NCBI RefSeq assembly: GCF_024699985.1
Contig: NZ_JAJONA010000001.1
Coordinates: 496,001-560,000 of the forward strand
Origin: Phenylobacterium sp. J367
GTDB lineage: Bacteria > Pseudomonadota > Alphaproteobacteria > Caulobacterales > Caulobacteraceae
DNA length: 64,000 nucleotides
Direction: 5' to 3'
A model generated the notes under the pieces. That model had not been told where the DNA came from. It was given only the letters and a program-made list of their open reading frames with translations, and did not search any database. Made by a program: the position numbers and the translations under genes. The first letter of the stretch is position 1; each line of letters starts with the position of its first letter. Positions 26,811 through 37,630 of this stretch are shown here, in pieces.

Positions 26811-27755
26811 CTACCCCACAAACCCCGCGGCCCGCCTCAGCCGATCGTTGATCGCCTCGCCCAGGCCCTCGTCGGGGATCGGGGCGATCGCGATCGCCAC
26901 CGGCTCGGTGCGGTCGGCGGCGCGCAGGTAGGCGAAGAGGTTGGCGGCGGCCTCCGACAGGTCGCCGGTCGGCGAGAGGTTCCAGCGGCCGCGTCCGCCC
27001 GGCCCGAACGATAGCCAGGCCTCCCCGCGCCGGGGCGACGGGGCGTCCAGCCGCACCGGTGAGTTCGGCGCATAGTGCCGCGTCAGCCTCCCCGGCGAGC
27101 GTTTGGCGTCGGCCTCAGCTTCGGCCAGCGGCCCGACCACCGCCTCGATCTCGGCGCGGGTCACCGCGCCCGGCCGAAGCAGGCGGGGCTGGTCGAGCAG
27201 GGCCACCACGGTGGATTCCAGCCCGATCTCGCACGGGCCGCCGTCGAGCGCGGCGGCGGCGGCGGTTCCCGTCTCCTCCAACGCGTCGGCGAAGGTGGTC
27301 GGGCTCGGCCGCCCCGAACGATTGGCGGAGGGCGCCACCACCGGCCCGCCGAAGGCCTCGAGGAGAGCCTTGGCGACGGGGTGTCCAGGCGCCCGCACAG
27401 CCACGGTGTCCAGCCCGGCCCGCGCCAGGTCGCAGACCGCCTGTGTGTCGGCGGCCGGCAGCACAAGGGTCAGGGGTCCCGGCCAGAACCGCTCGGCCAG
27501 AGCCCGCGCCCGGTCGTCGAACCGGGCCACCTTCTGCGCCGCCGCAAGGTCGGCGACATGGGCGATCAGCGGATTGAAGCTCGGCCGGCCTTTGGCCTCG
27601 TAGACCTTGGCCACTGCCCGGGCGTTGCTGGCGTCGGCGGCCAGGCCATAGACGGTCTCCGTCGGCATCAGCACGAGCCGCCCGGCCTTGAGGGCGGCGA
27701 CGGCGTCGGCAAGGGTATGGGCGGCGGTCTCGTCCAAGCCCGTCCCCGATATCAT
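26811..27755 (-). CDS. tsaC: Threonylcarbamoyl-AMP synthase (Sua5 type)
   Basis: 314 aa from ATG at 27755. Makes threonylcarbamoyl-AMP for the tRNA t6A modification. YrdC domain: LKAGRLVLMPTETVYGLAADA, YEAKGRPSFNPLIAHV, FWPGPLTLVL, APSANRSGRPSPTT and a C-terminal SGLEST variant IGLESTVV. An extra Sua5 domain (LTRHYAPNSPVRL... to LRRAAGFVG) makes this the long form. A longer open stretch upstream was not used because the family begins near TLADAVAALKAGR. Divergent from the acyl-CoA dehydrogenase gene. Confidence 0.93.
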   Translation of the reverse strand: MISGTGLDETAAHTLADAVAALKAGRLVLMPTETVYGLAADASNARAVAKVYEAKGRPSFNPLIAHVADLAAAQKVARFDDRARALAERFWPGPLTLVLPAADTQAVCDLARAGLDTVAVRAPGHPVAKALLEAFGGPVVAPSANRSGRPSPTTFADALEETGTAAAAALDGGPCEIGLESTVVALLDQPRLLRPGAVTRAEIEAVVGPLAEAEADAKRSPGRLTRHYAPNSPVRLDAPSPRRGEAWLSFGPGGRGRWNLSPTGDLSEAAANLFAYLRAADRTEPVAIAIAPIPDEGLGEAINDRLRRAAGFVG

Positions 27756-27854
27756 CCCGCACCGGCCATTGTCCCACCCCTCCCGCGGGGTGAGCCCATC
27801 TATGACGCGGCGGCGCCTTGGCCTAAACAGCGGCGGAACTCGGAGCCTTCGTCC

Positions 27855-29597
27855 ATGACCTTCCGCGCGCCCGTCCGCGATCTCGCCTTCGCCCTCTCGA
27901 CCGTCGGCCACGACGCCCTGGTGCAGCGGGCTTTCCCGGACCTGGACGCCGACACCATCGCCGCCGTGCTGGAGGCCGCCGGCGGCTTCACCACCGACGT
28001 GCTGGCGCCGCTAAACCGCAAGGGCGACCTGGAAGGCGCGAAGTTCGAGAACGGCGTGGTCCGCGCGGCCCCCGGCTTCGGCGATGCGTACCAACAGTTC
28101 GCCGCCCAGGGCTGGAACTCGCTCGCCGCCGATCCGGAGTTCGGCGGCCAGGGTCTGCCCAAGGCCATGGAACTCGCCGTCTTCGAGATGGTGCATGCGT
28201 CCAACATGGCCTTCGGCCTCTGCCCCATGCTGACCCAGGCGGCCATCGAGGCCCTGACCCTGCACGGCACCGAGAAGCAGAAGCGCCTCGTCCTGCCGAA
28301 GCTGGTCTCGGGCGAATGGACCGGCGCCATGGTGCTCACCGAGCCCCAGGCCGGCACCGACCTCGCCGCGCTCACCGCCCGCGCCGAGCCGGACGGCCAG
28401 GGCGGCTACCGCCTCTACGGCCAGAAGATCTTCATCACCTGGGGCGACCACGACGCCACGGACAACATCTGCCACCTGGTGCTGGCCCGCCTGCCTGACG
28501 CCCCGCCCGGCGTGAAGGGCATCAGCCTGTTCCTGACCTCCAAATTCAAGCTGGATGAGGACGGCAAGCCGGGCGCGCGCAACGACTTCCGGCCGGCCTC
28601 CATCGAACACAAGCTCGGCATCCACGGCTCGCCCACCTGCGTGATGCTCTACGAGGGCGCCGAGGCCGAACTGGTCGGCGAGCCGAACCAGGGCCTGGCC
28701 CACATGTTCGTCATGATGAACGCCGCCCGCCTGCAGGTCGGCGTCCAGGGCGTCGCCATCGCCGAGCGGGCCTTCCAGCAGGCGCTGGCGTTCAGCCAGG
28801 AACGCCGCCAGGGCCGTGCGTCCTGGGATGCCGAAGGCGCCATCTGGGGCCACCCGGACGTGCGCCGGATGCTCACCCTTTCCAAGGCCAAGATCGAGGC
28901 GGCGCGCGGCATCTGCCTGCTGACCGGCGTGCTGGCCGACCTCGCCCGGTTGGCCGACAGCGAGGAGGAGCGCGCCGCCGCCAAGGCCCGCCAGGAGCTG
29001 CTCACCCCGATCGCCAAGGCCTGGTCCACCGACATCGGCGTCGAGGTCGCCTCGCTCGGCGTGCAGGTGCACGGCGGGATGGGCTTCATCGAGGAGACCG
29101 GCGCGGCCCAGCACTACCGCGACGCCCGCATCGCCCCGATCTACGAGGGCACGAACGGCGTCCAGGCGCTCGACCTCGTGGGCCGCAAGGCGCCGATGGC
29201 CGGCGGGGCGGTGATGCGCGAGCTTTGCGCGGAGATCGCGCTGACCGCCCAGACGCTCACCGAGGTTCCGGAACTGGTCGGGGTCGGCCGCCGCCTCGCC
29301 GCCGGCGTGGCCGCCCTGGAGCGAGCGACGGACTGGGTGCTGGCCAACGGCGGGCCACCGGCCCAGGCCGCGTCGACGCCTTACCTCAAGCTGGCCGGCG
29401 ACGTGATCGGCGGTTGGCTTCTGGGCGCCAGGCGCTGGCCGCGGCGGGCGCGTCCGATCCCTGGCTCCAGTCCAAACCCGCGCTGGCGCGGTTCTTCGCC
29501 GCCCAGGTGCTGACCGGCACGCCGGGTCTGGCCGACAGCGTCTGCGACGGCGCCCGGCGACCTCGAGGCCATCCAGGCGTCGGCCATCGCGGGCTGA
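27855..29597 (+). CDS. Acyl-CoA dehydrogenase, long form (DmdC-like; two frameshifts near the 3' end)
   Basis: 580 aa after correction. Core ACAD motifs: WTGAMVLTEPQAGTDLAAL (FAD/substrate loop), YRLYGQKIFITWGDHD, IEHKLGIHGSPTC, HGGMGFIEETGAAQHYRDARIAPIYEGTNGVQALDLVGRK with the catalytic Glu in YEGTNG. The long C-terminal extension places it with acyl-CoA dehydrogenases of the 3-methylthiopropanoyl-CoA dehydrogenase type. Two opposite frameshifts occur: one C missing at 29428-29429 (LLGA|QALAAAG) and one extra at 29553-29555 (CDGA|GDLEAIQ), restoring frame to a TGA at 29595. It probably takes part in fatty-acid oxidation. Confidence 0.88.
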
Positions 29598-29665
29598 GAT
29601 TCCCGACCCTTGTTCTCCTAAGCTTTACCATTCGCGGCTAGAGCGCTCCTGGGGATGAGGGCGCT

Positions 29666-31481
29666 ATGAGCACGCAGACGAGGTCCGATCGTCCAGCCAG
29701 CGGGCTGGGGCCCGGGCCGAACGGGTATCAGCTGACGCTGGCCGGACTGATGCTGCCCGTCTGGGGGCACCTGGGCTTCAACGCCATATCGGCCATGGCG
29801 GTCTGGGCCCTCGGCCATCCCTACGTCGCCGCCGGCCTGTTCCTCACGTCCAGCGCCTTCGATGTCGTGCTGCAGTCCGTCCTGCGGCGCTGGGGCGCGC
29901 GGGCCGACGTGACGCCCGAGGCGAGCGGATTCCGACGCCTGGCGCTGCTCAGCGCCGCGCGCATCTCGATCTACACCTTCCCCGCCTTCCTGATCGCGGC
30001 CCAGGGCGGCCAGGGCGAACTGCTCTATTTCGGTTTCCAGATCGCCGGCATGGTCGCCATCGGCATTCCCGCCGGCGCCTTCTCGCGGCAAATCTTTTGG
30101 GGCTTCGCCGGCCCGCCGCTGGTCCTCGCCGGTGCGCTGGCGGTCTTCCTGCTCACGCCCGGGGTGGCGTTCGCCGTTCTGGCCAGCCTCGCCTCGCTCA
30201 CACTCATTATGGCGCTGATATCCAGTGGCAACTCCCGCGCGGTGCGGGCCTGGCACGGGGCATATATGTCCAACGTGGCCATGGTCACCGACCTGGCCGC
30301 GGCCCGCGACGAGGCGCGCCAGGCCCAGAAGGCGGCCTCGAACTTCCTGGCCACCATGTCCCACGAGATCCGCACGCCGATGAACGGCGTGCTCGGCATG
30401 GCCCAACTGCTGAAGCGCGACGAGGCCGATCCCAAGCAGGCCCAGCGCATCGACACCCTGATCGACAGCGGCAAGTACCTGATGGCGATCCTCAACGACG
30501 TGCTGGACATCTCCAAGATCGACGCCGGCCACATGGAGATCGTCCGGGGCGCCGAGGACCTGCAGCTGTTCCTCGACCGCCTGGTCGGGTTCTGGGGCGG
30601 CCGCGCCCAGGAGAAGGGCGTGCGCCTCGGCCTGCAGGTCGAGGAAGGCCTGCCCGAATTCGTCCTGATGGACGCGCTGCGCCTTCGCCAGGTGCTGTTC
30701 AACCTGATGGGCAATGCGCTGAAGTTCACCGACCGCGGGGCCGTCGACGTGCTGGTCTCCGGACGCGCCCACGGCACGAGCGCGGTCTGGCTGACGATCT
30801 CGGTCCGCGACACCGGCGCGGGCATCCCGGCCGACAAGCTCGCCACCCTGTTCGAGCGGTTCACCCAGGCGGACACTTCGGAGGCCCGCCGGTTTGGCGG
30901 CACGGGCCTCGGCCTCGCCATCGCGCGCCAGCTCACCGGGCTGATGGGCGGCCGCATCTCGGTGGAGAGCGAGCTGGGCGCCGGCGCGACCTTCCACGTG
31001 GAGCTGCCCGTCGAGGTGGCCGCACGGCCGCGGCCCGCCGAGGTCGTCGACACCGCGCCGCAGGGCGTTCCCCCTGCGCGTCCTGGCGGTGGACGACAAC
31101 CCCGTGAACCTGCAGGTCATCGGCCAGTTGCTGGGCAGCTTCGGCCACGAGGTGGTCCGCGCCGGGGGCGGCAAGGAGGCCCTTGAGTTGCTGAACCACC
31201 AGCCGTTCGACCTGGTGCTGATGGACATCCAGATGCCGGGCATGAGCGGCTTCGACGTGCTCAAACGACTGCGCGGCGACAGCGGGCCGAACCGCGACGC
31301 CCCGGTGGTCGCGCTCACCGCCGACGTCACCTCAGGCGGCCGCCAGACCTACCTGGACGGGGGCTTCACCGACCACGCCTCCAAGCCGATCCAGGTCGAG
31401 GAGTTGCTGGAGGTCTGCGTCCGCGCGCTCTCCGCCGCGTCCGACGGCGCTGTCTATGAGGGCGTGGCCAGCGCCTCGTAG
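29666..31481 (+). CDS. Hybrid sensor histidine kinase with receiver domain (one frameshift)
   Basis: 604 aa after correction. Residues ~25-190 hold several hydrophobic segments (LMLPVWGHLGFNAISAMAVW..., ISIYTFPAFLIAA, FAVLASLASLTLIMAL) forming a membrane sensor without a known domain. HisKA follows with His233 in FLATMSHEIRTPMNG, then HATPase with NALKFTD, DTGAGIP and FGGTGLGLAIA. The C-terminal receiver has VDDNPVN, the phospho-Asp in LVLMDIQMPG, and ASKPIQ. The frame breaks at the C run 31070-31074 between APQGVP and LRVLAVDD, exactly at the linker before the receiver; a real split kinase/regulator is possible but unlikely, as no start or ribosome site is seen. Confidence 0.88.
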
Positions 31482-32296
31482 ACCTTCCGCGACAGGATCT
31501 CGGTCCCGGCCCCCAGCGGCAGCAGGTGGTCGAAGTCGCCGAAGTGCTCCGGCCGGAAGTCCGGGTCGGCGAACAGGTCGAGCACCCCGAACGGCGCCTC
31601 GACCTCCAGTTCCGAGCGGATTTCGGCCAGCCCCCGGAAGAGCACGCCGGACGGCGCGCCACATCCGCGCCGGTAGTCCTCCCGGGCCGGCGGGATCACC
31701 ACCAGCACCTGATGGCCCAGACGCTGCGCCCTCAGCAGCAGCGAGACGAGATAGAGGTTCGCCTCGCGCCGGCCGTTGAGCTTGAGGTGTTCCTGGGCGC
31801 GGCGCTCCGCGCCGTAGCTCTCCGGGAAGAAGGGCTTCTGCAGCTTCGGCAGGAAGCCCAGCCGCCCCTCCACCTCGGGCCGGTACTGGGCGTACTGGTC
31901 CCGCAGCTTGCCCGCATGCGCCACGAGGTAGGGATCGCTGTAGGTCAGGTTGAGGTCGAGGATCTCGTGCAGGGCGAGGCACATGTCGAGCTCCCCCTTC
32001 GACTGCTCCAGCACGCTGCCCGGCGAGAACACCGAATAGAACACCACGACGTTCCTCAGCTTCGGCATGATCGGCGCGATCCGGCGGTGGATGGCGTTGG
32101 AGTGCCGAAGGTCCTGCGACCGCGAGCAGAGGTTGAACGCGCCCGGGCAGAACTCCGGGTCGAACCCGAAGTCCCCGTGCGAGGAGCCCAGGGCGAGCGT
32201 CGTGATCTGCCCGATCGACTTGCGCAGCATGGCGCGCTTGGCCGCGATCTTCAGCAGCGAGTGTTCGAAGACACGGGAGTGGGGGAATTCTTCCAC
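31454..32296 (-). CDS. SGNH-hydrolase-like protein, unknown function
   Basis: 280 aa from GTG at 32296. The N-terminal block has ITTLALGSSHGDFGFDPEF (a GDS-like nucleophile region, with GSSH in place of GDS) and the C-terminus has FGDFDHLLPLGAGTEILS, the D-x-x-H region of SGNH enzymes. The middle is rich in aromatic and basic residues. Similar proteins sit in surface polysaccharide regions, but nothing nearby confirms this. Its 3' end overlaps that of the convergent kinase gene by 28 bases. Confidence 0.6.
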   Translation of the reverse strand: MEEFPHSRVFEHSLLKIAAKRAMLRKSIGQITTLALGSSHGDFGFDPEFCPGAFNLCSRSQDLRHSNAIHRRIAPIMPKLRNVVVFYSVFSPGSVLEQSKGELDMCLALHEILDLNLTYSDPYLVAHAGKLRDQYAQYRPEVEGRLGFLPKLQKPFFPESYGAERRAQEHLKLNGRREANLYLVSLLLRAQRLGHQVLVVIPPAREDYRRGCGAPSGVLFRGLAEIRSELEVEAPFGVLDLFADPDFRPEHFGDFDHLLPLGAGTEILSRKVYEALATPS

Positions 32297-32337
32297 GTGA
32301 TTCCGCGATGGCCTTCGCCCTGCTTACAGCCGCCCCG

Positions 32338-32943
32338 TCAGTCGGTGAAGGTCGCCTCGACGTGGCCCAGACGTATCGGGGGTCCGCGTGCGCCGGCGAT
32401 CTCGAGATGGACGCCCTGCCCCTCCGCCGCCGCGAGGCCCGGGCAGCCCAGCGCCGCGAGATCGCCCCCGCCGCCCACCGTGACGCGCGCCAGCCTAGGT
32501 CCGTCTGACGGCGCGCTGTCCAGGAACAGCAGCGGCTGGTCGTACTCGGCCAGCGCGTAGCCCTGCGGATCGATTTCGTACTCGATAATGGCGATGCCGC
32601 TCAGCGCGCCCTGCCCGCGCCGGAAGAACAGCAGCGACCACGGCGGCCGCCGGTCGGCCGGCGCGTCCTCGCGCCGCTGCGCCTTCACCGCCCAGCCGTG
32701 CTGCGCGGCCAACTCCTCGGCCTCCGCGATCCCGCCCCGCAGCAGAACGACGGCGCCCGCGCCAGACTCCGCGCCGTGCACGTCGAGGAACGGGCCATTG
32801 GCGAAGCGGACGCCGCGCGATTGCACCACGCCCGCCGGCGCCCAGGCGTCCAGCACCGGCAGGCCGGTGATCCGGGAGAGCCGGTCCAGGACCGCGTCAC
32901 GGTCCGCCGTAGCGATCCAGACGTGGTCGAGGGCGAAGGCCAA
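32338..32943 (-). CDS. Glyoxalase-like (VOC superfamily) protein
   Basis: 201 aa. Begins with the VOC pattern [30 protein letters not shown] and continues with [14 protein letters not shown] and [20 protein letters not shown]. The two-module beta-alpha-beta-beta-beta arrangement of glyoxalase-like proteins fits. It may be a metal-dependent dioxygenase or isomerase or a binding protein. Its start abuts the stop of the amidohydrolase gene, with which it likely shares a transcript. Confidence 0.65.
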   Translation of the reverse strand: MAFALDHVWIATADRDAVLDRLSRITGLPVLDAWAPAGVVQSRGVRFANGPFLDVHGAESGAGAVVLLRGGIAEAEELAAQHGWAVKAQRREDAPADRRPPWSLLFFRRGQGALSGIAIIEYEIDPQGYALAEYDQPLLFLDSAPSDGPRLARVTVGGGGDLAALGCPGLAAAEGQGVHLEIAGARGPPIRLGHVEATFTD

Positions 32944-34125
32944 TCAGGCCGCCGCGACCTGCGGCAGGTCGTGCAGCGCCGGATCGAGGCCGCGCCCCAT
33001 CAGGTCGATGAAGTTGTCGCGGTAGAAGGCCCGCTTCGCCCGCGGGCTCGCGCCCTCCAGGCTGTCGTTGAACCGCTTCAGCGGATTGCGCCCGCCTTCC
33101 ACGTGCGGGAAGTCCGAGGAGAACAGGATCATCTCCTCGGCGGAGTTCTCGATGATCCAGCGGACGTCCTCGTGCGGATAGGGCGTGACGCGGAGCTGGC
33201 GGCGGAGGATCTCGCTGGGCTTGCCGGACAGCGTCTGCAGCCGCGCCTCGCGCCCGAAGGCGGCGACGCCGGAATCCAGGAACTTCATCAGGCTGGGCAG
33301 CCAGGAGGCGCCGAGCTCGATGGCGCCCCACTTCAGCCGGGGGAAGCGGTCGAACACGCCGTCGATGACCAGAGCCGAGAGGGTCTGCCAGACGCTGAGC
33401 GGGATCGCCATGAAGGTCAGCGAGGTGAAGTTCTCGTCGCCGCCGTGGAAGTCCTTCACATAGGGCAGGCCGTTCTCCAGGTAGTCGTGGGCCATCTTCT
33501 CCTCGCCGCCCACATGGAACAGCACCGGCAGGCCGGCCTCCTCGATGAGCGCCCAGAGCGGGTCGAGTTCCACATGACTGGGCGAGAAGCCCGGCGGGTG
33601 GCGCGAGGGGATGATCAGGCCCTTGGCGCCGAGCGCGATGGCCTCCCGCGCGATCTCCGGCGCGCGCTGGCGGTCGATCAGCGGCACGTAAGCCGTGGCC
33701 AGCAGCCGGCGGTCCACCGAACAGAACTCGGTCATCATCCGGTTGTGGGCGCGGGCCGCCTCGATCGCCAGCTCGACCTCGCCCATCTGCTCCAGGCCGA
33801 AGTTCGAGAGGCAGGCGGTGGTGAAGACGAGCTGGCTCGCGAAGCCCAGGTAGTCGAGGGTCTTCGGCCGGTCGTCGGCCCGGAATGCGCCCAGGGCCTC
33901 GTAGTTCTTGCGCAGGAGGATGTTGGCCTCGGCGCCCGCGCGGAACTCGGCGTCCTCGTGCTTGGCCGCCGCGTTGGCGAACCACTCGGGCAGGACGTCC
34001 TTGCGGCCGGTCTTGGCCACGAAGTCGTCCCGGAAGCGCGGGTCCAGGTAGCGGTTGATGGTGCCGGGCAGCTCCATGATGTGGCTGTCGGCGTCATGGA
34101 TGGTTTGGCCCTCGGCGTAGGGCAT
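32944..34125 (-). CDS. Amidohydrolase-family protein (ACMSD/LigW-like decarboxylase or hydrolase)
   Basis: 393 aa from ATG at 34125 with an AGGGAGGA site. The first metal motif is [10 protein letters not shown] (D-x-x-H variant), followed by [33 protein letters not shown], and the late [15 protein letters not shown] with the conserved Asp-Phe-Pro-His. This is the amidohydrolase-2 layout that includes decarboxylases and hydrolases of aromatic compounds. The substrate is unknown. It is directly followed by the VOC gene; divergent from the alkyladenine glycosylase gene. Confidence 0.82.
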   Translation of the reverse strand: MPYAEGQTIHDADSHIMELPGTINRYLDPRFRDDFVAKTGRKDVLPEWFANAAAKHEDAEFRAGAEANILLRKNYEALGAFRADDRPKTLDYLGFASQLVFTTACLSNFGLEQMGEVELAIEAARAHNRMMTEFCSVDRRLLATAYVPLIDRQRAPEIAREAIALGAKGLIIPSRHPPGFSPSHVELDPLWALIEEAGLPVLFHVGGEEKMAHDYLENGLPYVKDFHGGDENFTSLTFMAIPLSVWQTLSALVIDGVFDRFPRLKWGAIELGASWLPSLMKFLDSGVAAFGREARLQTLSGKPSEILRRQLRVTPYPHEDVRWIIENSAEEMILFSSDFPHVEGGRNPLKRFNDSLEGASPRAKRAFYRDNFIDLMGRGLDPALHDLPQVAAA

Positions 34126-34221
34126 GCCACATCCTCCCTGATGGTCTCTTCTTCTGGGAACATTCCGCCGCTTCGAAAACCCGCCCGTCAAGACAAGGCT
34201 GGGCAAGACGACGTGTGGCGG

Positions 34222-34758
34222 ATGCATCCCGCGGCCGCCGCGGAGGCGCTGATCGGCTGGGAGGTGCTGGTGAACGGGGTCGGCGGCCGGATCGTCGAGA
34301 CCGAGGCGTACCACCACGAGGACCCGGCCTCGCACAGCTTCACTGGGAAGACGCCGCGCAATGCGGTGATGTTCGGGGAGCCGGGCCGGGCCTACGTCTA
34401 TAGGTCCTACGGCATCCATTGGTGCCTAAACTTCGTCTGCGGCGAGACCCCCGGCAGCGCGGTGCTGATCCGCGCCCTCGAGCCAACCCAGGGCCTCCAG
34501 GAAATGCACGAACGGCGCGGCCTCAGCGATCCCCGCGCGCTGTGCTCCGGCCCCGGCAAGCTCTGCCAGGCCCTGGCCGTCACCCGCGGACACGACGGCC
34601 TGCCACTGGACCAGGCTCCGTTCGCCCTGAGGCCAGGCTCCGCGAAGGGGATCGTCGCGGGCCCGCGGATCGGCATCACCAAGGCCGCCGAAGTGCCCTG
34701 GCGTTTCGGGGAGGCCGGCTCGAGGTTCCTGAGCCGGCCCTTTCCCAGGTCGCGCTAG
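34222..34758 (+). CDS. 3-methyladenine (alkyladenine) DNA glycosylase, AAG/MPG type
   Basis: 178 aa from ATG at 34222. Conserved AAG segments: [35 protein letters not shown] (with catalytic Glu in VETEAY), [52 protein letters not shown] and GPRIGITKA. It removes alkylated purines. The start is uncertain: GTG at 34213 or ATG at 34141 are in frame, with no good ribosome site at any of them. Together with tag and ycaQ it makes a third alkylation/crosslink glycosylase in the window. Its stop overlaps the convergent peroxiredoxin stop. Confidence 0.88.
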   Translation: MHPAAAAEALIGWEVLVNGVGGRIVETEAYHHEDPASHSFTGKTPRNAVMFGEPGRAYVYRSYGIHWCLNFVCGETPGSAVLIRALEPTQGLQEMHERRGLSDPRALCSGPGKLCQALAVTRGHDGLPLDQAPFALRPGSAKGIVAGPRIGITKAAEVPWRFGEAGSRFLSRPFPRSR

Positions 34759-35237
34759 AGCTGGGCCAGAAGGTAGTCGGCCGAGGACACCTTGAATTCG
34801 CCCGGCGCCTCGACGTTCAGCTCCTTCACCACGCCGTCGTCGACGACCATGGAGTAGCGCTGCGAGCGCACGCCCATGCCGAACTTCGAGGCGTCGAACT
34901 CGAGGCCCAGCGCCCTGGTGAAGTCGCCGCCGCCGTCGGCCAGCATGACGATGTCATCGCCCACGGCCTGGTCTTCGGACCACGCGCGCATCACGAAGGC
35001 GTCGTTCACCGACACGCAGGCGATGGTGTCGACCCCCTTGCCCTTGAGGTCGCCGGCCAGTTGCTTGAAGCCCGGCAGGTGCTTGGCCGAGCAGGTGGGC
35101 GTGAACGCCCCCGGCACCGCGAACAGCGCCACCTTCTTGCCGCCGAACACATCCTGCACGGAGACAGGCCGGGGGCCTTCGGCGGTGGCTTGGGTGAGCG
35201 TCGCGTCCGGCAGCCTGTCGCCGACTTTGATGGTCAT
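34755..35237 (-). CDS. Peroxiredoxin (Prx5/AhpE-like, glutaredoxin-type)
   Basis: 160 aa from ATG at 35237 (GGAGGA site before it); a longer upstream reading was rejected because the family starts [14 protein letters not shown]. The peroxidatic Cys sits in the motif [31 protein letters not shown] and [18 protein letters not shown] are typical of the Prx5 group. It reduces hydrogen peroxide and alkyl hydroperoxides with glutathione/glutaredoxin or thioredoxin. Confidence 0.93.
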   Translation of the reverse strand: MTIKVGDRLPDATLTQATAEGPRPVSVQDVFGGKKVALFAVPGAFTPTCSAKHLPGFKQLAGDLKGKGVDTIACVSVNDAFVMRAWSEDQAVGDDIVMLADGGGDFTRALGLEFDASKFGMGVRSQRYSMVVDDGVVKELNVEAPGEFKVSSADYLLAQL

Positions 35238-35355
35238 GGGGGCGTCCTCCTGAAGGTCTGATCTCGGCGGAGATAGCGACAACTCCGCGCGGCGCAACCA
35301 AGCATGTGCGAACGGACCTTGAAAGCGCCGCGATCCGGTCCGAAGCTTAGGGACA

Positions 35356-35920
35356 ATGGATCACGGGTTCTTCGCAGGTCAGCTTCTGATCGCCATGCCG
35401 GGTATCTCGGATCCCCGGTTCGAACGCTCCCTCATCCTGATCTGCGCCCACGACAACCGCCACGCCATGGGCCTGGCCGTGAACCGCCCGGTGGACGGCC
35501 TGACTGTCCCGGACCTGCTGGCCCGTCTCGACATCAAGTCGGAGATCAAGGCGCCGCCCGACCTCGTGCTGATGGGCGGGCCCGTGGAGCAGGAGCGCGG
35601 CTTCGTCCTGCACACCGACGACTACCAGGCCGAGCATAGCCTGGACGTGGGCGCCGGCCTGGCGCTCACCCCCCACCCGCGACGCCCTGGAGGCCATGGC
35701 CCAGGCCAGCGGGCAGCCGCGGCGTTCGCTCCTGGCCCTCGGCTACGCCGGCTGGGGCGCGGGCCAGCTCGAGAACGAGATCAAGGAGAACGTCTGGCTC
35801 ACCTGCGACCCGGACGACCGGCTCGTCTTCGGCGACGACCACGAGCACAAATGGGCCCAGGCGCTCGGCAAGCTGGGCGTTGATCCGGAGCGGCTGAGCT
35901 TCGCCGCGGGCCGGGCCTGA
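35356..35920 (+). CDS. YqgE/AlgH family protein (one frameshift)
   Basis: 187 aa after correction. Family pattern: FFAGQLLIAMPGISDPRFERSLILICAHD, AMGLAVNRPV, LMGGPVEQERGFVLH, and LLALGYAGWGAGQLENEIKENVWLTC. The frame breaks in the C6 run 35669-35674 with one C too many (LALTP|TRDALEAMAQ). The molecular role of YqgE proteins is poorly defined. The gene is convergent with the EAL gene. Confidence 0.9.
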
Positions 35921-35929
35921 GAAGGTCGC

Positions 35930-37600
35930 CTAGCCGCGCGTCCCGCGGGCCATGACCGGGGCCACGCCCTCCACATAGCTTTCGTTGAGATAGACCTCGG
36001 CTTCCTGCGGCGACAGCGCCGGCGCATAACCAAAGCCCTGGCCGTAGTCGCAGCCCAGCGACTGGAGCTGGCGGGCCATGCCGGCGTTTTCGACGCCCTC
36101 GGCGACCACTTCCAGCGCCAGGTCGCGACCCAGCTTCACCACCGAGGAGACGATCTTCGCCGAGCCGTCGTTGGTGGCCATGGTGCGCACGAAATAGCGA
36201 TCGATCTTCAGCGTGTCGAAAGGCAGCCGGGTCAGGTAGCTGAGCGACGAGAAGCCGGTGCCGAAGTCGTCCAGGGCCAGCGCCGCGCCCGCCTTGCGCA
36301 GGTCGCGCAGCACCTTGGCCGCCCGCTCCGGATTGCGCATCACGTCGCTTTCCGTGACCTCGAGCTTCAGCGCGCCCGGCGGCAGGCCGGTCTCCTCGCG
36401 GATGGCGGCGACGTCGGCCACCAGGCCCGGCCGGTCGATCTCGCCGGTGGAGAGGTTCACGGCCACGGTCAGCTCGCCGGCCGCCTTGTGTTTCATCCGC
36501 CAGGCGGCGAGCTGGCGCGCCGCGTCGCGCATCATCAGCGCGCCGAGGTCGCCCATCATGCCCATCTCGTCGAGGAGGGTCAGGAACTGCTCGGGCGGCA
36601 GCAGGCCGCGCCGCGGGTGGCGCCAGCGGACCAGGGCCTCGAACCCGGAGAGGGCGCCGGTCGAGAGGCGCACGATCGGCTGGTAGAAGGCCACCACCTC
36701 GCCGCGGACCAGGGCGCCCTTCAGGTCGCTCTCCAGCGCCAGGCGCGACAGGCCGTCGGTCTCCATGCCCCGGCCATAGGCGGCCGCCCCGCCGCCTCGG
36801 CCGTGGCTGCGGGCGGCTTCCACCGCGAGCTCGGCCCGGCGCAGCAGCTCGGCGGCTTCGGGCGCGGCATCGCCCCCCAGGGCCAGGACGGCGCCGATCG
36901 ACAGCGTCGGGTGGATGTCGAAGCCGGCGACGCGCAGCGGCTGCTCCAGCGCATGGCGCAGCGCATCGGGGCCCGGCGAAACGGGCTTGGGCGCGAGCGC
37001 GGCGAACTCGTCCTCGCCGATCCGCGCCAGCAGGGCGCCCGGCGGGAAGGCGGCGGCCAGCCTCGATCCCAACGCGGCCAGCACCAGGTCGGCCCGCTCG
37101 TGGCCCAGGGCCTCGTTCAGCCGGCGCAGGCGGTCAAGGTCGGCGACGATCAGCTCGTGCTCGCCGTCCTGCTGCAGCCGCTCGCGGGCGCGGAGAATGA
37201 AGCTCTTGCGGTCCAGCAGGCCGGTCAGCGTGTCCCGCTCCGCCGCCGCGAACCGGGTTTCCAGCGCCACCACGCCCGCCGCCCGGCGGCCCTCCTCCAG
37301 CCAGACGCCGCGCCAAACGCAGACCTCACCGCCACGCATGCGCATGCGGATGGCCACCTCGGCGCCGGGCGCCGCCACGGTGAGCAGGTCTTCGGCCAGC
37401 GCCCGGTCCTGCGGCAGGGCGAGCGCGCGCAGCGCGGCGGAGGAGCAGTCGGGGGCCAGCGGTCCCAGGCCCAGCGGCCGGGTCGCGCCGGTCAGCCGCA
37501 GACGGTCGGCGTCGGGCTCCAACAGCCAGAGCGCGACGTCAGCCGCACCCAGGGCTTCGAGCGTCGCCGTCGCGTCCCACGTCCATTGGCCCGCTGGCAT
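35930..37600 (-). CDS. c-di-GMP phosphodiesterase (PAS-like/degenerate GGDEF/EAL)
   Basis: 556 aa. The first ~130 residues form a PAS-like sensor region. A GGDEF domain follows (DTLTGLLDRKSF ... RIGEDEFAAL), with GEDEF in place of GGDEF, so cyclase activity is doubtful. The EAL domain is intact: GALSGFEALVRWRHP, catalytic AVNLS, LEVTESD, LALDDFGTGFSSLSYL, LKIDRYFV, VVAEGVEN, and QGFGYAPAL. It should hydrolyse c-di-GMP, influencing motility and surface attachment. No membrane segments are seen. Confidence 0.9.
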   Translation of the reverse strand: MPAGQWTWDATATLEALGAADVALWLLEPDADRLRLTGATRPLGLGPLAPDCSSAALRALALPQDRALAEDLLTVAAPGAEVAIRMRMRGGEVCVWRGVWLEEGRRAAGVVALETRFAAAERDTLTGLLDRKSFILRARERLQQDGEHELIVADLDRLRRLNEALGHERADLVLAALGSRLAAAFPPGALLARIGEDEFAALAPKPVSPGPDALRHALEQPLRVAGFDIHPTLSIGAVLALGGDAAPEAAELLRRAELAVEAARSHGRGGGAAAYGRGMETDGLSRLALESDLKGALVRGEVVAFYQPIVRLSTGALSGFEALVRWRHPRRGLLPPEQFLTLLDEMGMMGDLGALMMRDAARQLAAWRMKHKAAGELTVAVNLSTGEIDRPGLVADVAAIREETGLPPGALKLEVTESDVMRNPERAAKVLRDLRKAGAALALDDFGTGFSSLSYLTRLPFDTLKIDRYFVRTMATNDGSAKIVSSVVKLGRDLALEVVAEGVENAGMARQLQSLGCDYGQGFGYAPALSPQEAEVYLNESYVEGVAPVMARGTRG

Positions 37601-37630
37601 GGATTACGCCGCCTGAGAAAATACGTCGGA